From positions 1 to 18,192 of the forward strand of contig CALZJV010000157.1 of the NCBI GenBank assembly GCA_945787595.1: DNA of 18,192 bases, written 5' to 3'. How positions within the stretch are numbered: the first letter of the stretch is position 1; every line of letters starts with the position of its first letter. A program made the position numbers and the translations under genes. The notes beneath the pieces were generated by a model, which was not told the origin of the DNA, made no database searches, and saw only the letters and a list, made by a program, of their open reading frames with translations. The DNA is from an uncultured Desulfobacterales bacterium (lineage in GTDB: Bacteria > Desulfobacterota > Desulfobacteria > Desulfobacterales > JAFDCJ01). Shown here one piece after another: positions 7,841-15,022 of the stretch.

Positions 7841-7869
7841 ATTATAATTTCTTCTGGTTGTAATATTAA
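7841..7869 (-). promoter_or_regulatory. Possible promoter of phosphatase copy 1
   Basis: On the minus strand a perfect TATAAT (7846 to 7841) is preceded at 17 bases by TTAATA (7869 to 7864), a four-of-six -35 match. It would start transcription about 50 bases before the ATG. Confidence 0.45.
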
Positions 7870-7876
7870 TGAAGAA

Positions 7877-8008
7877 AATGAGCTAAAATTTAAAATGATC
7901 TAAAATGAGCTAAAATTGTGGAATTCTGTCAATTTTATAAAAAAAGATAGAGCGTAGCGTTCCCATAATTTTAGGCATTTTAGACAATTTAGGTCAATTT
8001 AGACATTC
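7877..8008. repeat. Long imperfect inverted repeat of AGCTAAAATT-type units
   Basis: The left arm (about 7877-7917) repeats AAATGAGCTAAAATT and close variants three times. The right arm (about 7966-8008) carries the reverse-complement pattern (AATTTTAGGCATTTTAGAC, then further ATTTAG units). The arms of about 40 bases are imperfectly complementary and about 50 bases apart. Confidence 0.5.
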
Positions 8009-8059
8009 GTTTATTTTGCAATATCAGCCGTATACTTAAGACCTCGTTGAATAGTTTAC

Positions 8060-8203
8060 TGGTTGAATGGTTGATTAGGTAAATTATAGTCATAATTTGA
8101 GAATGTTACGATTGTTGAAACACAAAGTGTCCAATTATTTTGCAAATATGGGATAAATCCATATTTACAACCACTTAACCAATCAACTAATCAACCAATC
8201 AAC
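8060..8203. repeat. Inverted repeat of GGTTGATT-type units
   Basis: TGGTTGAATGGTTGATTAGG (8060-8079) is matched in reverse complement by about 8177-8203, where AACCAATCAACTAATC is followed by CAACCAATCAAC. The shared core is TGGTTGATTAG with TTGA before it. The arms consist of slipped seven- to nine-base units. Confidence 0.5.
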
Positions 8204-8264
8204 GATATCTGTACTTGTTATTCAGTATGATTTTCAGGGTGAAGGCAGAAGCTTGTTAGGACTT

Positions 8265-9929
8265 CTATCCGACAATTTTAATAATCACCATCGTAATATC
8301 GTCCTCGCGCACCGCACCTGATTGAAATTCTTCCAACGACTGAAAGCATTTATCGAGAATATCCTTGGCCGCAGCATTTGCGTTCTGCCGAATGATATCG
8401 TAGAGCGGATTTTTGCCGAACATGGTATCCTGCTTATTGCGGGCCTCCCAGACACCATCGGTGGCCAGCACGATGATCTGACCTAGGGTTCCATTTTTTT
8501 GATTTACTTCAAATGAAGCCTGTTCATCGATCCCCAGGGCTGGTCCTTTTCCTCGCAATTTATCGAAGCTGTCCGAAAGGGGGTTGTAAAGAATCGCCGG
8601 ATCGTGCCCGGCCCCGATCCAGCGAATGCAGCGGCTTTGCGGATCGAGTCTCAGGTAAAACAAGGTCATGAAGCTGCAGGAATCTGCTACATCTAGTACC
8701 AGCTGTCGGTTGACATCGGACAGGACCTGGCTCAGATTACCGGGCAGGTGGATCCGTTGCCGGAGAAAAGCGCGTACCGAAGCCATTAGGATCGCCGATG
8801 AAATACCATGGCCGGATACATCGCCGATGACAACATTGAGTTGAGCATTGTCATTTCCAATGAAATCAAAATAATCACCGCCGGTTTCATCACAGTACAG
8901 GCTCCGTGCAGCAATATCCAGACCGTCTATATTTGGACATTTTTGCGGCAAAAGAGCTTGCTGAATTTCCTGGGCCAGGTAAAGTCCGCGGCGCAGCCGG
9001 TCCCGTTCAATCAATCCATCCGTCATGGTATTCATGCCGTCGCCCATGATCCCCAGCTCGTCATTGGAAAGGACCCGCACTTTTTGATGAAAATAGCCTT
9101 TTCGGACTTTGCGGGCCGTCCTAAGCATGTCATTGATGGGCTGTAGAATTGACTTTCCCACCAGGAGATTCAGGCTGAGTGACATGATGATAAAAATGAT
9201 AAAAACAGCGCCCGAGAAAGCCAGGATGTCGCGGCTGAACTGAGCTGTAGTAACGGTCGCTTCATCTAATTCCCAAATGGCAAATGCGATCGTCACACAG
9301 AGCAGAACCATGGGTGCGTTGGTGCCAACACCGAATAATACCCGAATCCGTCTCAATATGGATATGTTCACCGTACCGGGTATTGCGGCCAATTTGCCTT
9401 CAGGAAAAAGAATGGGGACTAGTTTTTGCCGGACGTAATCATCGATCAGGAAAAAGGAAATGAATGAAGCGATCAGCCCGACCATCAGAACCCTGAAGAA
9501 ATTGTAAAAAAGACTGCTCAGCGTCATGTCTAAGAGGAAATACATCACCGGAGCAATAATGATATCCAGAAATAGCCACATGCAAAGATTGGCGCCAGCG
9601 AGAATGACCGGCAAATTTAGCAGTCGCTGCCTGGCTTTCAGCTTAAATGATTTTTGGATTTTTTCATCGCGCTCCAGACAGGTTAAATACCTGGATATTG
9701 GACGTTGGATGGAATATTGCATAATAGTGACAAAGATACAGGCGGTTATAATGAAAATGGGAATCAATACCCAGCCGCCTTCCGAGATAAAGAACACCCA
9801 ATCTTTTAAAAATTCAAGCGGGGTAAAAATATTCAGCAATGCTATGGTGAGGTTGCCGATCAGATTTGCCGCCAAATTTCTGATATAAAGACCGGTCAAT
9901 TCAGGGATGGGTTGAAGTTTAGAGCCCAT
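8265..9929 (-). CDS. Membrane HAMP-SpoIIE/PP2C phosphatase, copy 2
   Basis: This 554-residue protein has the same order as copy 1: six membrane segments in about the first 258 residues, a HAMP linker (about 256-310), and a SpoIIE-type PP2C domain from about 325. Metal-binding motifs are complete: G-G-D351-Y-F-D354, G-D370-V-S-G-H-G, T-D491-G and E-D543-D544. Both copies share a cytosolic loop segment before the fifth membrane segment (L-V-P-I-L-F-P-E-G-K-L-A-A here, L-I-P-I-F-F-P-Q-G-R-L-A-A in copy 1), which is not part of the named domains and may be a signature of their sensor part. The input is unknown since no periplasmic domain of size is visible. Upstream of the ATG only a weak ribosome binding site is visible. 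Confidence 0.9.
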   Translation of the reverse strand: MGSKLQPIPELTGLYIRNLAANLIGNLTIALLNIFTPLEFLKDWVFFISEGGWVLIPIFIITACIFVTIMQYSIQRPISRYLTCLERDEKIQKSFKLKARQRLLNLPVILAGANLCMWLFLDIIIAPVMYFLLDMTLSSLFYNFFRVLMVGLIASFISFFLIDDYVRQKLVPILFPEGKLAAIPGTVNISILRRIRVLFGVGTNAPMVLLCVTIAFAIWELDEATVTTAQFSRDILAFSGAVFIIFIIMSLSLNLLVGKSILQPINDMLRTARKVRKGYFHQKVRVLSNDELGIMGDGMNTMTDGLIERDRLRRGLYLAQEIQQALLPQKCPNIDGLDIAARSLYCDETGGDYFDFIGNDNAQLNVVIGDVSGHGISSAILMASVRAFLRQRIHLPGNLSQVLSDVNRQLVLDVADSCSFMTLFYLRLDPQSRCIRWIGAGHDPAILYNPLSDSFDKLRGKGPALGIDEQASFEVNQKNGTLGQIIVLATDGVWEARNKQDTMFGKNPLYDIIRQNANAAAKDILDKCFQSLEEFQSGAVREDDITMVIIKIVG

Positions 9930-10519
9930 ATCTTAAAGATTCGGATTGCTGACAAGCATAGATTCGATATTGATGTTTAATGCATTTGTCTAACCAACAG
10001 AATAATACTATCTAACGGTCATCGGCAAAATGATCAAGAAGAAATACGCTTAAGGTTCACGAAGAAATAAGTTCACAATTTTAGGCGTTGAGGCGCCCTT
10101 GCGGCAAGAGGCGAAGACGCAGGAATTTCTGGATAGTCCGAGCTTTCGCAACGCCGCCGGGCGGGTTGCATCGGCCAATTGAATCTTTCAATTTTCTTGA
10201 CAACACGCCGGGCAATATGATCTTATTACAGCAAAGCATTGATTCTGAGCGATCGTTCCCATAGACTGTCATTTCAAATCTCCCAGGAAATCGATTTTAT
10301 AAGCAATGCGCTTACAACCTGTCCATATGCTAAGACGACTATCGATCTGATCTGTTATCACTTCTTGACCCGCTAGTTCTCAATTCGCATCGCAGCTTTC
10401 TCACTGTTCCCTTGCTAAGGATTCTATTTGATGCCTGTGCCACGCTCTCAAGTTGATTTTGCGCCAGAAATCGTTGCGTAAACAAATTCAATTCAATTTT
10501 GAAAAAAAGGAGGGTAAAT
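9930..10519. other. 590-base gap without a convincing gene
   Basis: No gene seen. It contains a REP-like imperfect palindrome (10084-10121). A 63-codon minus-strand frame across it lacks a ribosome binding site and family resemblance and is not called. Confidence 0.5.
10084..10121. repeat. REP-like imperfect palindrome
   Basis: GCGT (10085-10088) pairs with ACGC (10117-10120), and in the centre CTTGC pairs with GCAAG around a single base, with further GC pairs between. This GC-rich compact hairpin in an AT-rich gap resembles bacterial repetitive extragenic palindromes. Confidence 0.35.
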
Positions 10520-10816
10520 ATGGCTATTAAAGTTTTTATTAGACGGAAGTGTCCGAAAGACAAACAAAGAGAACTTTTCCGTTGCATCAAGGAAATTAGA
10601 CGCCAAGTTCCGCAACAGTCAGGCTATATTTCGGGTGAATATTTAAAATCAATAGACGAAACCAATGAAATAGTCACTATAAGTTCCTGGTTTTCATTAG
10701 ATGACTGGTATACCTGGTTTGAGAGTGAGGAAAGAAAAAAGATACAGTTCAAGATAGATGCTATTCCGGGAGTCACAACAGAATACTCAATTTATAGATA
10801 TATTAAGACCCGCTAA
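10520..10816 (+). CDS. ABM-domain (antibiotic biosynthesis monooxygenase-like) protein
   Basis: The ATG at 10520 is chosen over one 21 bases upstream because AGGAGGG lies just before it. The 98-residue product follows the ABM/dimeric alpha-beta barrel pattern: an initial strand (A-I-K-V-F-I-R-R), a helix (R-E-L-F-R-C-I-K-E-I-R), Q-S-G-Y-I-S-G-E-Y, then I-V-T-I-S-S-W-F-S-L-D-D-W and W-F-E-S-E-E-R-K-K-I. Members include monooxygenases and haem-degrading enzymes as well as many small proteins of unknown role; the conserved W and the S-x-E-R segment are present. The product has no signal peptide and should be cytosolic. A hairpin with T-run follows at 10860-10884. It is likely a single-gene unit. 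Confidence 0.8.
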   Translation: MAIKVFIRRKCPKDKQRELFRCIKEIRRQVPQQSGYISGEYLKSIDETNEIVTISSWFSLDDWYTWFESEERKKIQFKIDAIPGVTTEYSIYRYIKTR

Positions 10817-10859
10817 CGAAAGCTAAATTAATTAATCAGTGCGATAAATATGTCTGCAA

Positions 10860-10884
10860 CATTTTGCGTTTGCAAAATGATTTT
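10860..10884 (+). terminator. Terminator after the ABM-domain gene
   Basis: CATTTTGC (10860-10867) and GCAAAATG (10872-10879) are perfectly complementary around GTTT, followed by ATTTT. The stem is AT-rich, so strength is moderate. Confidence 0.55.
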
Positions 10885-10902
10885 CATTATTTAAATAATT
10901 TA

Positions 10903-10931
10903 TTGACATATCAGACTCTTATCGATATATA
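10903..10931 (+). promoter_or_regulatory. Promoter of the IHF/HU-like gene
   Basis: A perfect TTGACA (10903-10908) lies 17 bases before TATATA (10926-10931). Transcription would start near 10938, at or inside the left arm of the hairpin at 10935-10954. Confidence 0.6.
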
Positions 10932-10934
10932 GAA

Positions 10935-10954
10935 ACCTCCTCGTGAAAGGAGGT
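10935..10954 (+). promoter_or_regulatory. Hairpin covering the Shine-Dalgarno site of the IHF-like gene
   Basis: ACCTCCT (10935-10941) is perfectly complementary to AGGAGGT (10948-10954), the ribosome binding site of the gene starting at 10959, with a six-base loop CGTGAA. If the left arm is in the transcript, the site is masked. Confidence 0.55.
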
Positions 10955-10958
10955 CCCA

Positions 10959-11270
10959 ATGTCCAAGCAAGGCACACTCACCAAAGCACACATTATCAAT
11001 GCCGTGGCAGAACAAACCGGCTTCACCCAAAAGAAATCCTTTGAAACCATGGAAATCATGCTGGAAATAATCAAATCCTCCCTGGTATCCGGCAAAGACG
11101 TACTGATCTCCGGCTTTGGCAAATTCTGCCTAAAACAAAAAGCCGAACGACGGGGCAGAAACCCGGCTACCGGCGAGGATATGATGCTGGCACCAAGGAA
11201 GGTCGTCACATTCCAATGTTCGGGGAGACTGAGGGAGAAACTGAACGGGAAAAAGCAGCGGCAAAAGTAG
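10959..11270 (+). CDS. IHF/HU family DNA-bending protein
   Basis: The 103-residue product matches the bacterial histone-like family along its whole length: an N-terminal helical dimer part (L-T-K-A-H-I-I-N-A-V-A to about residue 45), the G-F-G-K-F segment at 52-56, and the DNA-binding beta arm with R67-N-P69-A-T-G, whose proline intercalates into DNA. The A-P-R-K-V-V-T-F segment is close to the IHF-alpha form (A-R-R-V-V-T-F), so an IHF subunit is somewhat likelier than HU. The tail is lysine-rich. IHF binds as a heterodimer, so a partner gene should exist elsewhere. Start ATG 10959 follows the AGGAGGT discussed in the hairpin entry. The strong terminator at 11499-11537 lies 230 bases downstream. 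Confidence 0.88.
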   Translation: MSKQGTLTKAHIINAVAEQTGFTQKKSFETMEIMLEIIKSSLVSGKDVLISGFGKFCLKQKAERRGRNPATGEDMMLAPRKVVTFQCSGRLREKLNGKKQRQK

Positions 11271-11498
11271 GGCGCGCCAAGAGATAAAAACTAGCTTTCG
11301 GGAAGTTACTATTTTTTCCGGTAGGATTAAATAGTCAAGAAAAAGATGTAGACATAGAAAAAGGAAACATGGAGATAGTGGCTTTTTATAATCCGATTTT
11401 TCTTGATTTTCTATTGATTAGGCTATCTCATGGCTCATAAAGGGAGTCCATTCAAGATTTCAACACTTAATTAAGGGGATTTCGTGAATTCAGAAATC

Positions 11499-11537
11499 AA
11501 AGACCCTGGTTTTCATACGAGAAACTAGGGTCTTTTT
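11499..11537 (+). terminator. Strong terminator downstream of the IHF-like gene
   Basis: AAAGACCCT (11499-11507) pairs with AGGGTCTTT (11527-11535), extended inside by several pairs, followed by a T-run to 11537. Confidence 0.8.
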
Positions 11538-11545
11538 ATTCTATT

Positions 11546-11694
11546 AACGAAAACCTGGTCCTCCCTCTCTCCGAGCTGTAGGCTCTCCGAGCTGGAAGCC
11601 GGGCTGTAGGCCTACTCTCCGACCCGTAGGCTCGGGTCTACGAGCCGGAGGCGGGGCCGGAAGCTGGGCCAGGTTAGAGATCATTGGCTCTGCC
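11546..11694 (+). repeat. Repeat R1, copy A, interrupted by R2 units
   Basis: The sequence AACGAAAACCTGGTCCTC (11546-11563) and GGGCCAGGTTAGAGATC onward (11666-11694) are adjoining parts of the R1 repeat as seen in the uninterrupted copies at 13964-14044 and 17661-17743. About 100 bases of R2 material lie between them. Confidence 0.7.
11567..11652 (+). repeat. Two tandem R2 units inserted in R1 copy A
   Basis: Unit one (11567-11603) begins CTCTCCGAGCTGTAGGCTC; unit two (11615-11652) begins CTCTCCGACCCGTAGGCTC and contains GTCTACGAGCCGG. The R2 core is GTAGGCTCTACGAGCC, a hairpin (GGCTC-TAC-GAGCC) preceded by GTA, like the GTAG-headed REP elements. Confidence 0.65.
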
Positions 11695-11763
11695 TTATTA
11701 AATAAAGAGTTTTTAAATTCGAAGCACGCCTGATCGTATAAAATTGGCCGAAAAACGAAATGG

Positions 11764-11796
11764 TTCGACAAGCTCACCACCTTGAGCCCAGTCGAA
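11764..11796. repeat. TTCGAC-type hairpin repeat
   Basis: TTCGAC (11764-11769) pairs with GTCGAA (11791-11796) and GCTCA (11772-11776) with TGAGC (11783-11787). This form, TTCGACAAGCTCA with TGAGC and GTCGAA, is a very common dispersed repeat in bacterial genomes. Confidence 0.6.
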
Positions 11797-11948
11797 AGGC
11801 AATATCGAATGACCAAAATTAAAATGATCCAAACAAAAGACATAGCCGGCATTGCGATGTAGAGGTTGTTTTTGTCATTAGAGCCTTTGATATTGGAATT
11901 TGTTTCGCCCAATTTTATACGATGGTCGATATTCGGCCCGCCCTGAAC

Positions 11949-11978
11949 TCCGGCTCGTAGAGCCTACGCCTCGGAGAG
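11949..11978 (-). repeat. R2 copy, inverted
   Basis: Read on the minus strand it gives CTCTCCGAGGCGTAGGCTC and then TACGAGCCGGA, the full R2 core, opposite in direction to the units at 11567-11652. Confidence 0.65.
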
Positions 11979-12129
11979 TGCGACGAGATGTGTCTATGAA
12001 ATTGCTTTTACATTTTATAGAATTGGGTTTCCATCACCACATCTTGACATGTCAGGTCTGGGCCAGGGGTACAAAGGTTATAAAATGCTGATTTCTGTAA
12101 CTTTACACTCAACAGTTTGGATTGGCCTC

Positions 12130-12148
12130 TTTCACCCATTGGGTGAAA
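12130..12148. promoter_or_regulatory. Perfect 19-base palindrome, possible operator
   Basis: TTTCACCC (12130-12137) and GGGTGAAA (12141-12148) are perfectly complementary around ATT. With only three central bases it looks more like a protein-binding site than a terminator, and there is no T-run. It lies 177 bases before the sugar-binding protein gene and its right arm enters the tandem duplication. Confidence 0.45.
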
Positions 12149-12230
12149 CGGCTTTATGAACATGCTGATGATAAAATCCTATTAATAGAAACGGCTTTAT
12201 GAACATGCTGATGATAAAATCCTATTAATA
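12145..12230. repeat. Perfect 43-base tandem duplication
   Basis: Two identical 43-base units (12145-12187 and 12188-12230), each starting GAAACGGCTTTATGAACATG and ending CCTATTAATA. The absence of differences implies a recent event or an assembly artefact. Confidence 0.9.
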
Positions 12231-12325
12231 TAAAATGGTTGGAGGTTTTCAACCCGGAACGTTGAACCCTGAACCGCACAACCTAGGTAACAACAAACAA
12301 ATAGACCAACCGGCGACTTAACGTG

Positions 12326-13597
12326 ATGAAAAAATTTCTAATATTTTTGGTGGTCATAACCTATGCTATATTTCTTGCCACCCCTGTATTTGCATCTAAG
12401 GTTACCGTGATGCATGGCTGGCCTGCTCAGCAGGGAGAGGCCTTCGAAAAAATTGCTAATGCATTCATGGTTAAATATCCTGACATCAAAGTGATTGTTG
12501 AGGTAATTGGACGTGACCGCCCGGCCTATTTAGCAACCCGGCTGGCGGCGGGTAACCCGCCGGATCTGACACCACACCCTTGGCTCGGGCTACAGGCAGA
12601 GTGGGCCAAAACCAATCAGATCGTTTGCCTTGAGGATCTGGTAGATCCTTCTGAGCTATTAAATGCCTTAAAACCCCTCGGGTATGTCAATGGAAAACTG
12701 TACGGCCTTTTTGTTTTTCCCAATATCAAAAGCCTTGTTTGGTACAACAAACGGCAATTCGAGCGCAGAGGATATCGGCCGCCCGGATCATGGGATGCGA
12801 TGCTCGCGCTCAGCAATAAAATCGTGGCAGACGGCGGTACACCATGGGCCATTGGGCTGGAATCAGGGGCCGCCAGCGGCTGGCCTGGGACCGATTGGAT
12901 TGAAGATATCATGCTGCGCAGTGCCGGTCCACAAATCTACGACCGGTGGGTCAACCACGAGATTCCTTGGACCCACCCAGCAGTTCAGCGGTCTTTTGAA
13001 TATTTCGGTCAGATCGTTTTAAATCCAAACTATGTTCTTGGAGGACCGACAGGTGCCTTGATGACCAATTTTGGGGACTCACCGTCCGCTCTGTTCACCA
13101 AACCTCCACGGGCGTTCATGCACCGTCAAGCGACCTTCATACAAGGGTTCATTCAAAAGCAAAATCCCGATCTGGAGGCTGCAAAGGACTACGACATCTT
13201 CCCTTTTCCGCCAATTGATCCGTCAGTGGCGGAGGGGACGCCAATTCTTGTGGGCGGTGATGTGGTAAACTGTTTTACCCGACGACCGGAGGTTATCGAA
13301 TTTGCCAAATTTTTAATTTCCAAAGAGGCCCAAGAAATATGGGTCAAAGAATTAGGCGAGTTGTCCTCCAACAAAAACACCAACCCCGACTTGTTCACCA
13401 ATCCCATCACACGCAAGGCCTGGCATATCTTGTCAAATGCGACCATCTCCAGGTACGATGCATCGGATATGATGCCCGGGGCTGTCGGTACCGGTTCATT
13501 CTGGTCGGGGGTTCTCGACTTTGTCAGCGGCGTTCCGCTAAAAAGGGTACTGGAAACAATAGAAGATAGTGCCATAGACGCCTATTCCAGCAAATGA
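12326..13597 (+). CDS. Sugar ABC transporter substrate-binding protein, AglE-like
   Basis: The ATG at 12326 is taken as start; a GTG just before it is also possible, and neither has a clear ribosome binding site. The 423-residue product opens with a signal peptide (M-K-K-F-L-I-F-L-V-V, cleavage likely near residue 24 after V-F-A) and continues as a family 1 extracellular solute-binding protein (H-G-W-P-A, A-A-G-N-P-P-D, Y-N-K-R-Q-F near 140-145, D-W-I-E-D, K-E-A-Q-E-I-W near 333-339). The G-W-P-G-T-D-W-I-E-D and E-I-P-W segments recall AglE-type alpha-glucoside binding proteins. It should capture an oligosaccharide in the periplasm for the permeases at 14133 and 15023, but a 535-base repeat-filled gap lies between. 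The exact sugar is not determined. Confidence 0.88.
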   Translation: MKKFLIFLVVITYAIFLATPVFASKVTVMHGWPAQQGEAFEKIANAFMVKYPDIKVIVEVIGRDRPAYLATRLAAGNPPDLTPHPWLGLQAEWAKTNQIVCLEDLVDPSELLNALKPLGYVNGKLYGLFVFPNIKSLVWYNKRQFERRGYRPPGSWDAMLALSNKIVADGGTPWAIGLESGAASGWPGTDWIEDIMLRSAGPQIYDRWVNHEIPWTHPAVQRSFEYFGQIVLNPNYVLGGPTGALMTNFGDSPSALFTKPPRAFMHRQATFIQGFIQKQNPDLEAAKDYDIFPFPPIDPSVAEGTPILVGGDVVNCFTRRPEVIEFAKFLISKEAQEIWVKELGELSSNKNTNPDLFTNPITRKAWHILSNATISRYDASDMMPGAVGTGSFWSGVLDFVSGVPLKRVLETIEDSAIDAYSSK

Positions 13598-13658
13598 ATT
13601 GATAGTGCAGGTTTGACTTGAGTAAAGATCCGTGTCCAGAGGGCCCGGCTTTGGTCCA

Positions 13659-13709
13659 CCCCGGCTTCCGGCTCGTAGAGCCTAAGAGCCTACAGCTCGG
13701 AGAGAGGGG
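13659..13709 (-). repeat. R2 copy, inverted, with internal duplication
   Basis: On the minus strand it reads CTCTCCGAGCTGTAGGCTC, then an extra TTAGGCTC, then TACGAGCCGGAAGCCGGGG. The extra eight bases duplicate part of the hairpin arm. Confidence 0.65.
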
Positions 13710-13804
13710 TGATACGGGTGAGTACATTTGCCAGCAGTGTTCAGGTTTCGGGTGTCAGGTTTCAGGATTCGGTACTTACTCTCTTATGAAACTTCATTTA
13801 CTTA

Positions 13805-13867
13805 GACAGGATTTACAGGATTTTTTTGGTTTAGTATATTTATCCTGTTCATCCTGTTGATCCTGTC
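13805..13867. repeat. CAGGAT/ATCCTG inverted repeat
   Basis: GACAGGATTTACAGGAT (13805-13821) faces ATCCTGTTCATCCTG and then TTGATCCTGTC (13842-13867); GACAGGAT and ATCCTGTC are perfectly complementary. This nine-base-step motif is a widespread dispersed repeat in bacteria. Confidence 0.65.
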
Positions 13868-13932
13868 AGAAAATTATATATTTATGCCGTTAAGTTTTCT
13901 TCTTCGATCAGACCGGCCGTTTTTTTGGCCGG

Positions 13933-13976
13933 CGGCTGGGCTGACACCTGAAACCGGCTGGGCTGACACCTGAAAC
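13933..13976. repeat. Perfect 22-base tandem repeat
   Basis: Two identical units (13933-13954 and 13955-13976) of CGGCTGGGCTGACACCTG plus AAAC; the second unit runs into R1 copy C. Confidence 0.8.
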
Positions 13977-14044
13977 CTTGAACAGATTTGATCTATGTCA
14001 GAGCCAATGATCTCTGACCTGACCCAGAGGACCAGGTTTTCGTT
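13964..14044 (-). repeat. Repeat R1, copy C, intact, inverted
   Basis: On the minus strand it reads AACGAAAACCTGGTCCTCTG, then GGTCAGGTCAGAGATCATTG, then GCTCTGACATAGATCAAATC and TGTTCAAGGTTTCAGGTGTC. It shares this order with copy B at 17661-17743 with few differences. Confidence 0.8.
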
Positions 14045-14132
14045 GACAGAATAGAGTTTGATCGCCCCAAGGGCAATGGCATAAAAAAACTATGAACGCA
14101 CAGCACCGGCAGAATTAAGCAAGAGGTTAAGC

Positions 14133-15020
14133 GTGTTACATACCAAACGGTGGATCCCCTGGTTGTTCGTGGGTCCGGCTCTTATTCTTATTCTTTTTTT
14201 TCTGACCTATCCCACGCTGATGACCATAGTACGGTCATTTTACGGTAAGGGAACCCAAATATTCGCTTCAACCATAAATTATGTCGGATTGACCAACTGG
14301 AAGTTTATTTTTACCAGCCCCACTATGCTTGCCGCACTGCGAAACAACGCTTTGTGGACCATTGTCTTTACCAGTTGCACGGTTATATTTGGTCTGCTAC
14401 TGGCGGTATTATTGGATCGAGTCCGCTATGAGAAAGTCGTAAAATCGATCATTTTCATCCCGGCTGCCATTTCTATGGTCAGCGCATCGGTCATCTGGAA
14501 ATTTGTTTACGCCTATCGACCCATTAACCTATCACAAATCGGGGTGATCAATGGCTTAATGGTTGCACTCGGCAGAGATCCGGTTGGCTGGTTAATCGAA
14601 CGCCCATGGATTAACAATCTGGCTCTCATCGTGGTTGGCATTTGGATCTGGACTGGTTTCTGCATGGTGATCTTCTCCGCGGCTTACAAAAACATCCCCA
14701 GAGACCTCATTGAAGCAGCCCGTACCGACGGGGCTAGCGAGTGGCAGATTTTTTGGGGGATCATTTTACCGCTGATGACAACGACGATCGCCGTCGTTGC
14801 CACAACGATGATTGTGCAAGTACTTAAAATTTTCGACATTGTATTCGTCATGACCAATGGCGCTTACGGCACCGAAGTGGTAGCCAACCGGATGTACAAG
14901 GAGATGTTTAACTTCTACAATTACGGCAGAGCAAGCGCTATTGCCGTCGTTCTCTTGTTGCTCATTACACCGATTATGATTATCAATATTCGCCGATTCA
15001 CCCGTCAAGAGGCGAGGTAA
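14133..15020 (+). CDS. Sugar ABC transporter permease, AglF/MalF-like
   Basis: The start is a GTG at 14133, supported by AGAGG six bases upstream. The 295-residue product is an inner-membrane protein with about six helices (near 9-29, 73-97, 103-127, 163-185, 208-236, 266-286). The EAA loop that contacts the ATPase is clear at 194-213: E-A-A-R-T-D-G-A-S-E-W-Q-I-F-W-G-I-I-L-P. It belongs to the CUT1 (MalF-type) half of a carbohydrate importer and lacks the long periplasmic P2 loop of E. coli MalF. It ends two bases before the next permease gene, so the two are surely co-transcribed and probably translationally coupled. Confidence 0.92.
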   Translation: MLHTKRWIPWLFVGPALILILFFLTYPTLMTIVRSFYGKGTQIFASTINYVGLTNWKFIFTSPTMLAALRNNALWTIVFTSCTVIFGLLLAVLLDRVRYEKVVKSIIFIPAAISMVSASVIWKFVYAYRPINLSQIGVINGLMVALGRDPVGWLIERPWINNLALIVVGIWIWTGFCMVIFSAAYKNIPRDLIEAARTDGASEWQIFWGIILPLMTTTIAVVATTMIVQVLKIFDIVFVMTNGAYGTEVVANRMYKEMFNFYNYGRASAIAVVLLLLITPIMIINIRRFTRQEAR

Positions 15021-15022
15021 CG

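Larger units (their letters stand above)
7786..8264. other. Gap between phosphatase paralogues
   Basis: 479 bases, AT-rich, with no gene seen. It contains a possible promoter and two long imperfect inverted repeats, listed separately, plus a small hairpin AAATATGG/CCATATTT (8144-8166). Confidence 0.6.
11271..12325. other. Repeat-rich gap of about 1050 bases
   Basis: No convincing gene. It holds a terminator, a copy of repeat family R1 interrupted by R2 units, an inverted R2 copy, another inverted pair (ATCGTATAAAATTGG at 11732-11746 with its near complement at about 11908-11923), a hairpin and a 43-base tandem duplication. Each is listed separately. Confidence 0.6.
13598..14132. other. Repeat-filled gap inside the ABC importer locus
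   Basis: No gene. From left to right: an inverted R2 copy, a GTGTCAGGTTTCAGG stretch (13752-13766), the CAGGAT inverted repeat, a CCGGCC/GGCCGG hairpin (about 13914-13933), a 22-base tandem repeat and an inverted R1 copy. Confidence 0.7.

Noticed and set aside
10081..10272. A 63-codon minus-strand frame in the gap before the ABM gene
   Set aside because: No ribosome binding site, it ends in the REP-like palindrome and resembles no protein family.
11369..11440. A 23-codon frame starting ATGGAGATAGTGGC after the IHF-like gene
   Set aside because: The purine-rich stretch is only three bases from the ATG, and there is no feature in the product to support it.
11544..11912. A 122-codon minus-strand reading frame
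   Set aside because: Its C-terminal third is made of R1/R2 repeat sequence (low-complexity P, R, G), there is no ribosome binding site and no family resemblance.
13933..13976. Two short direct repeats considered as a CRISPR fragment
   Set aside because: The units are adjacent without spacers and belong to the dispersed GACACCTGAAAC repeat type.
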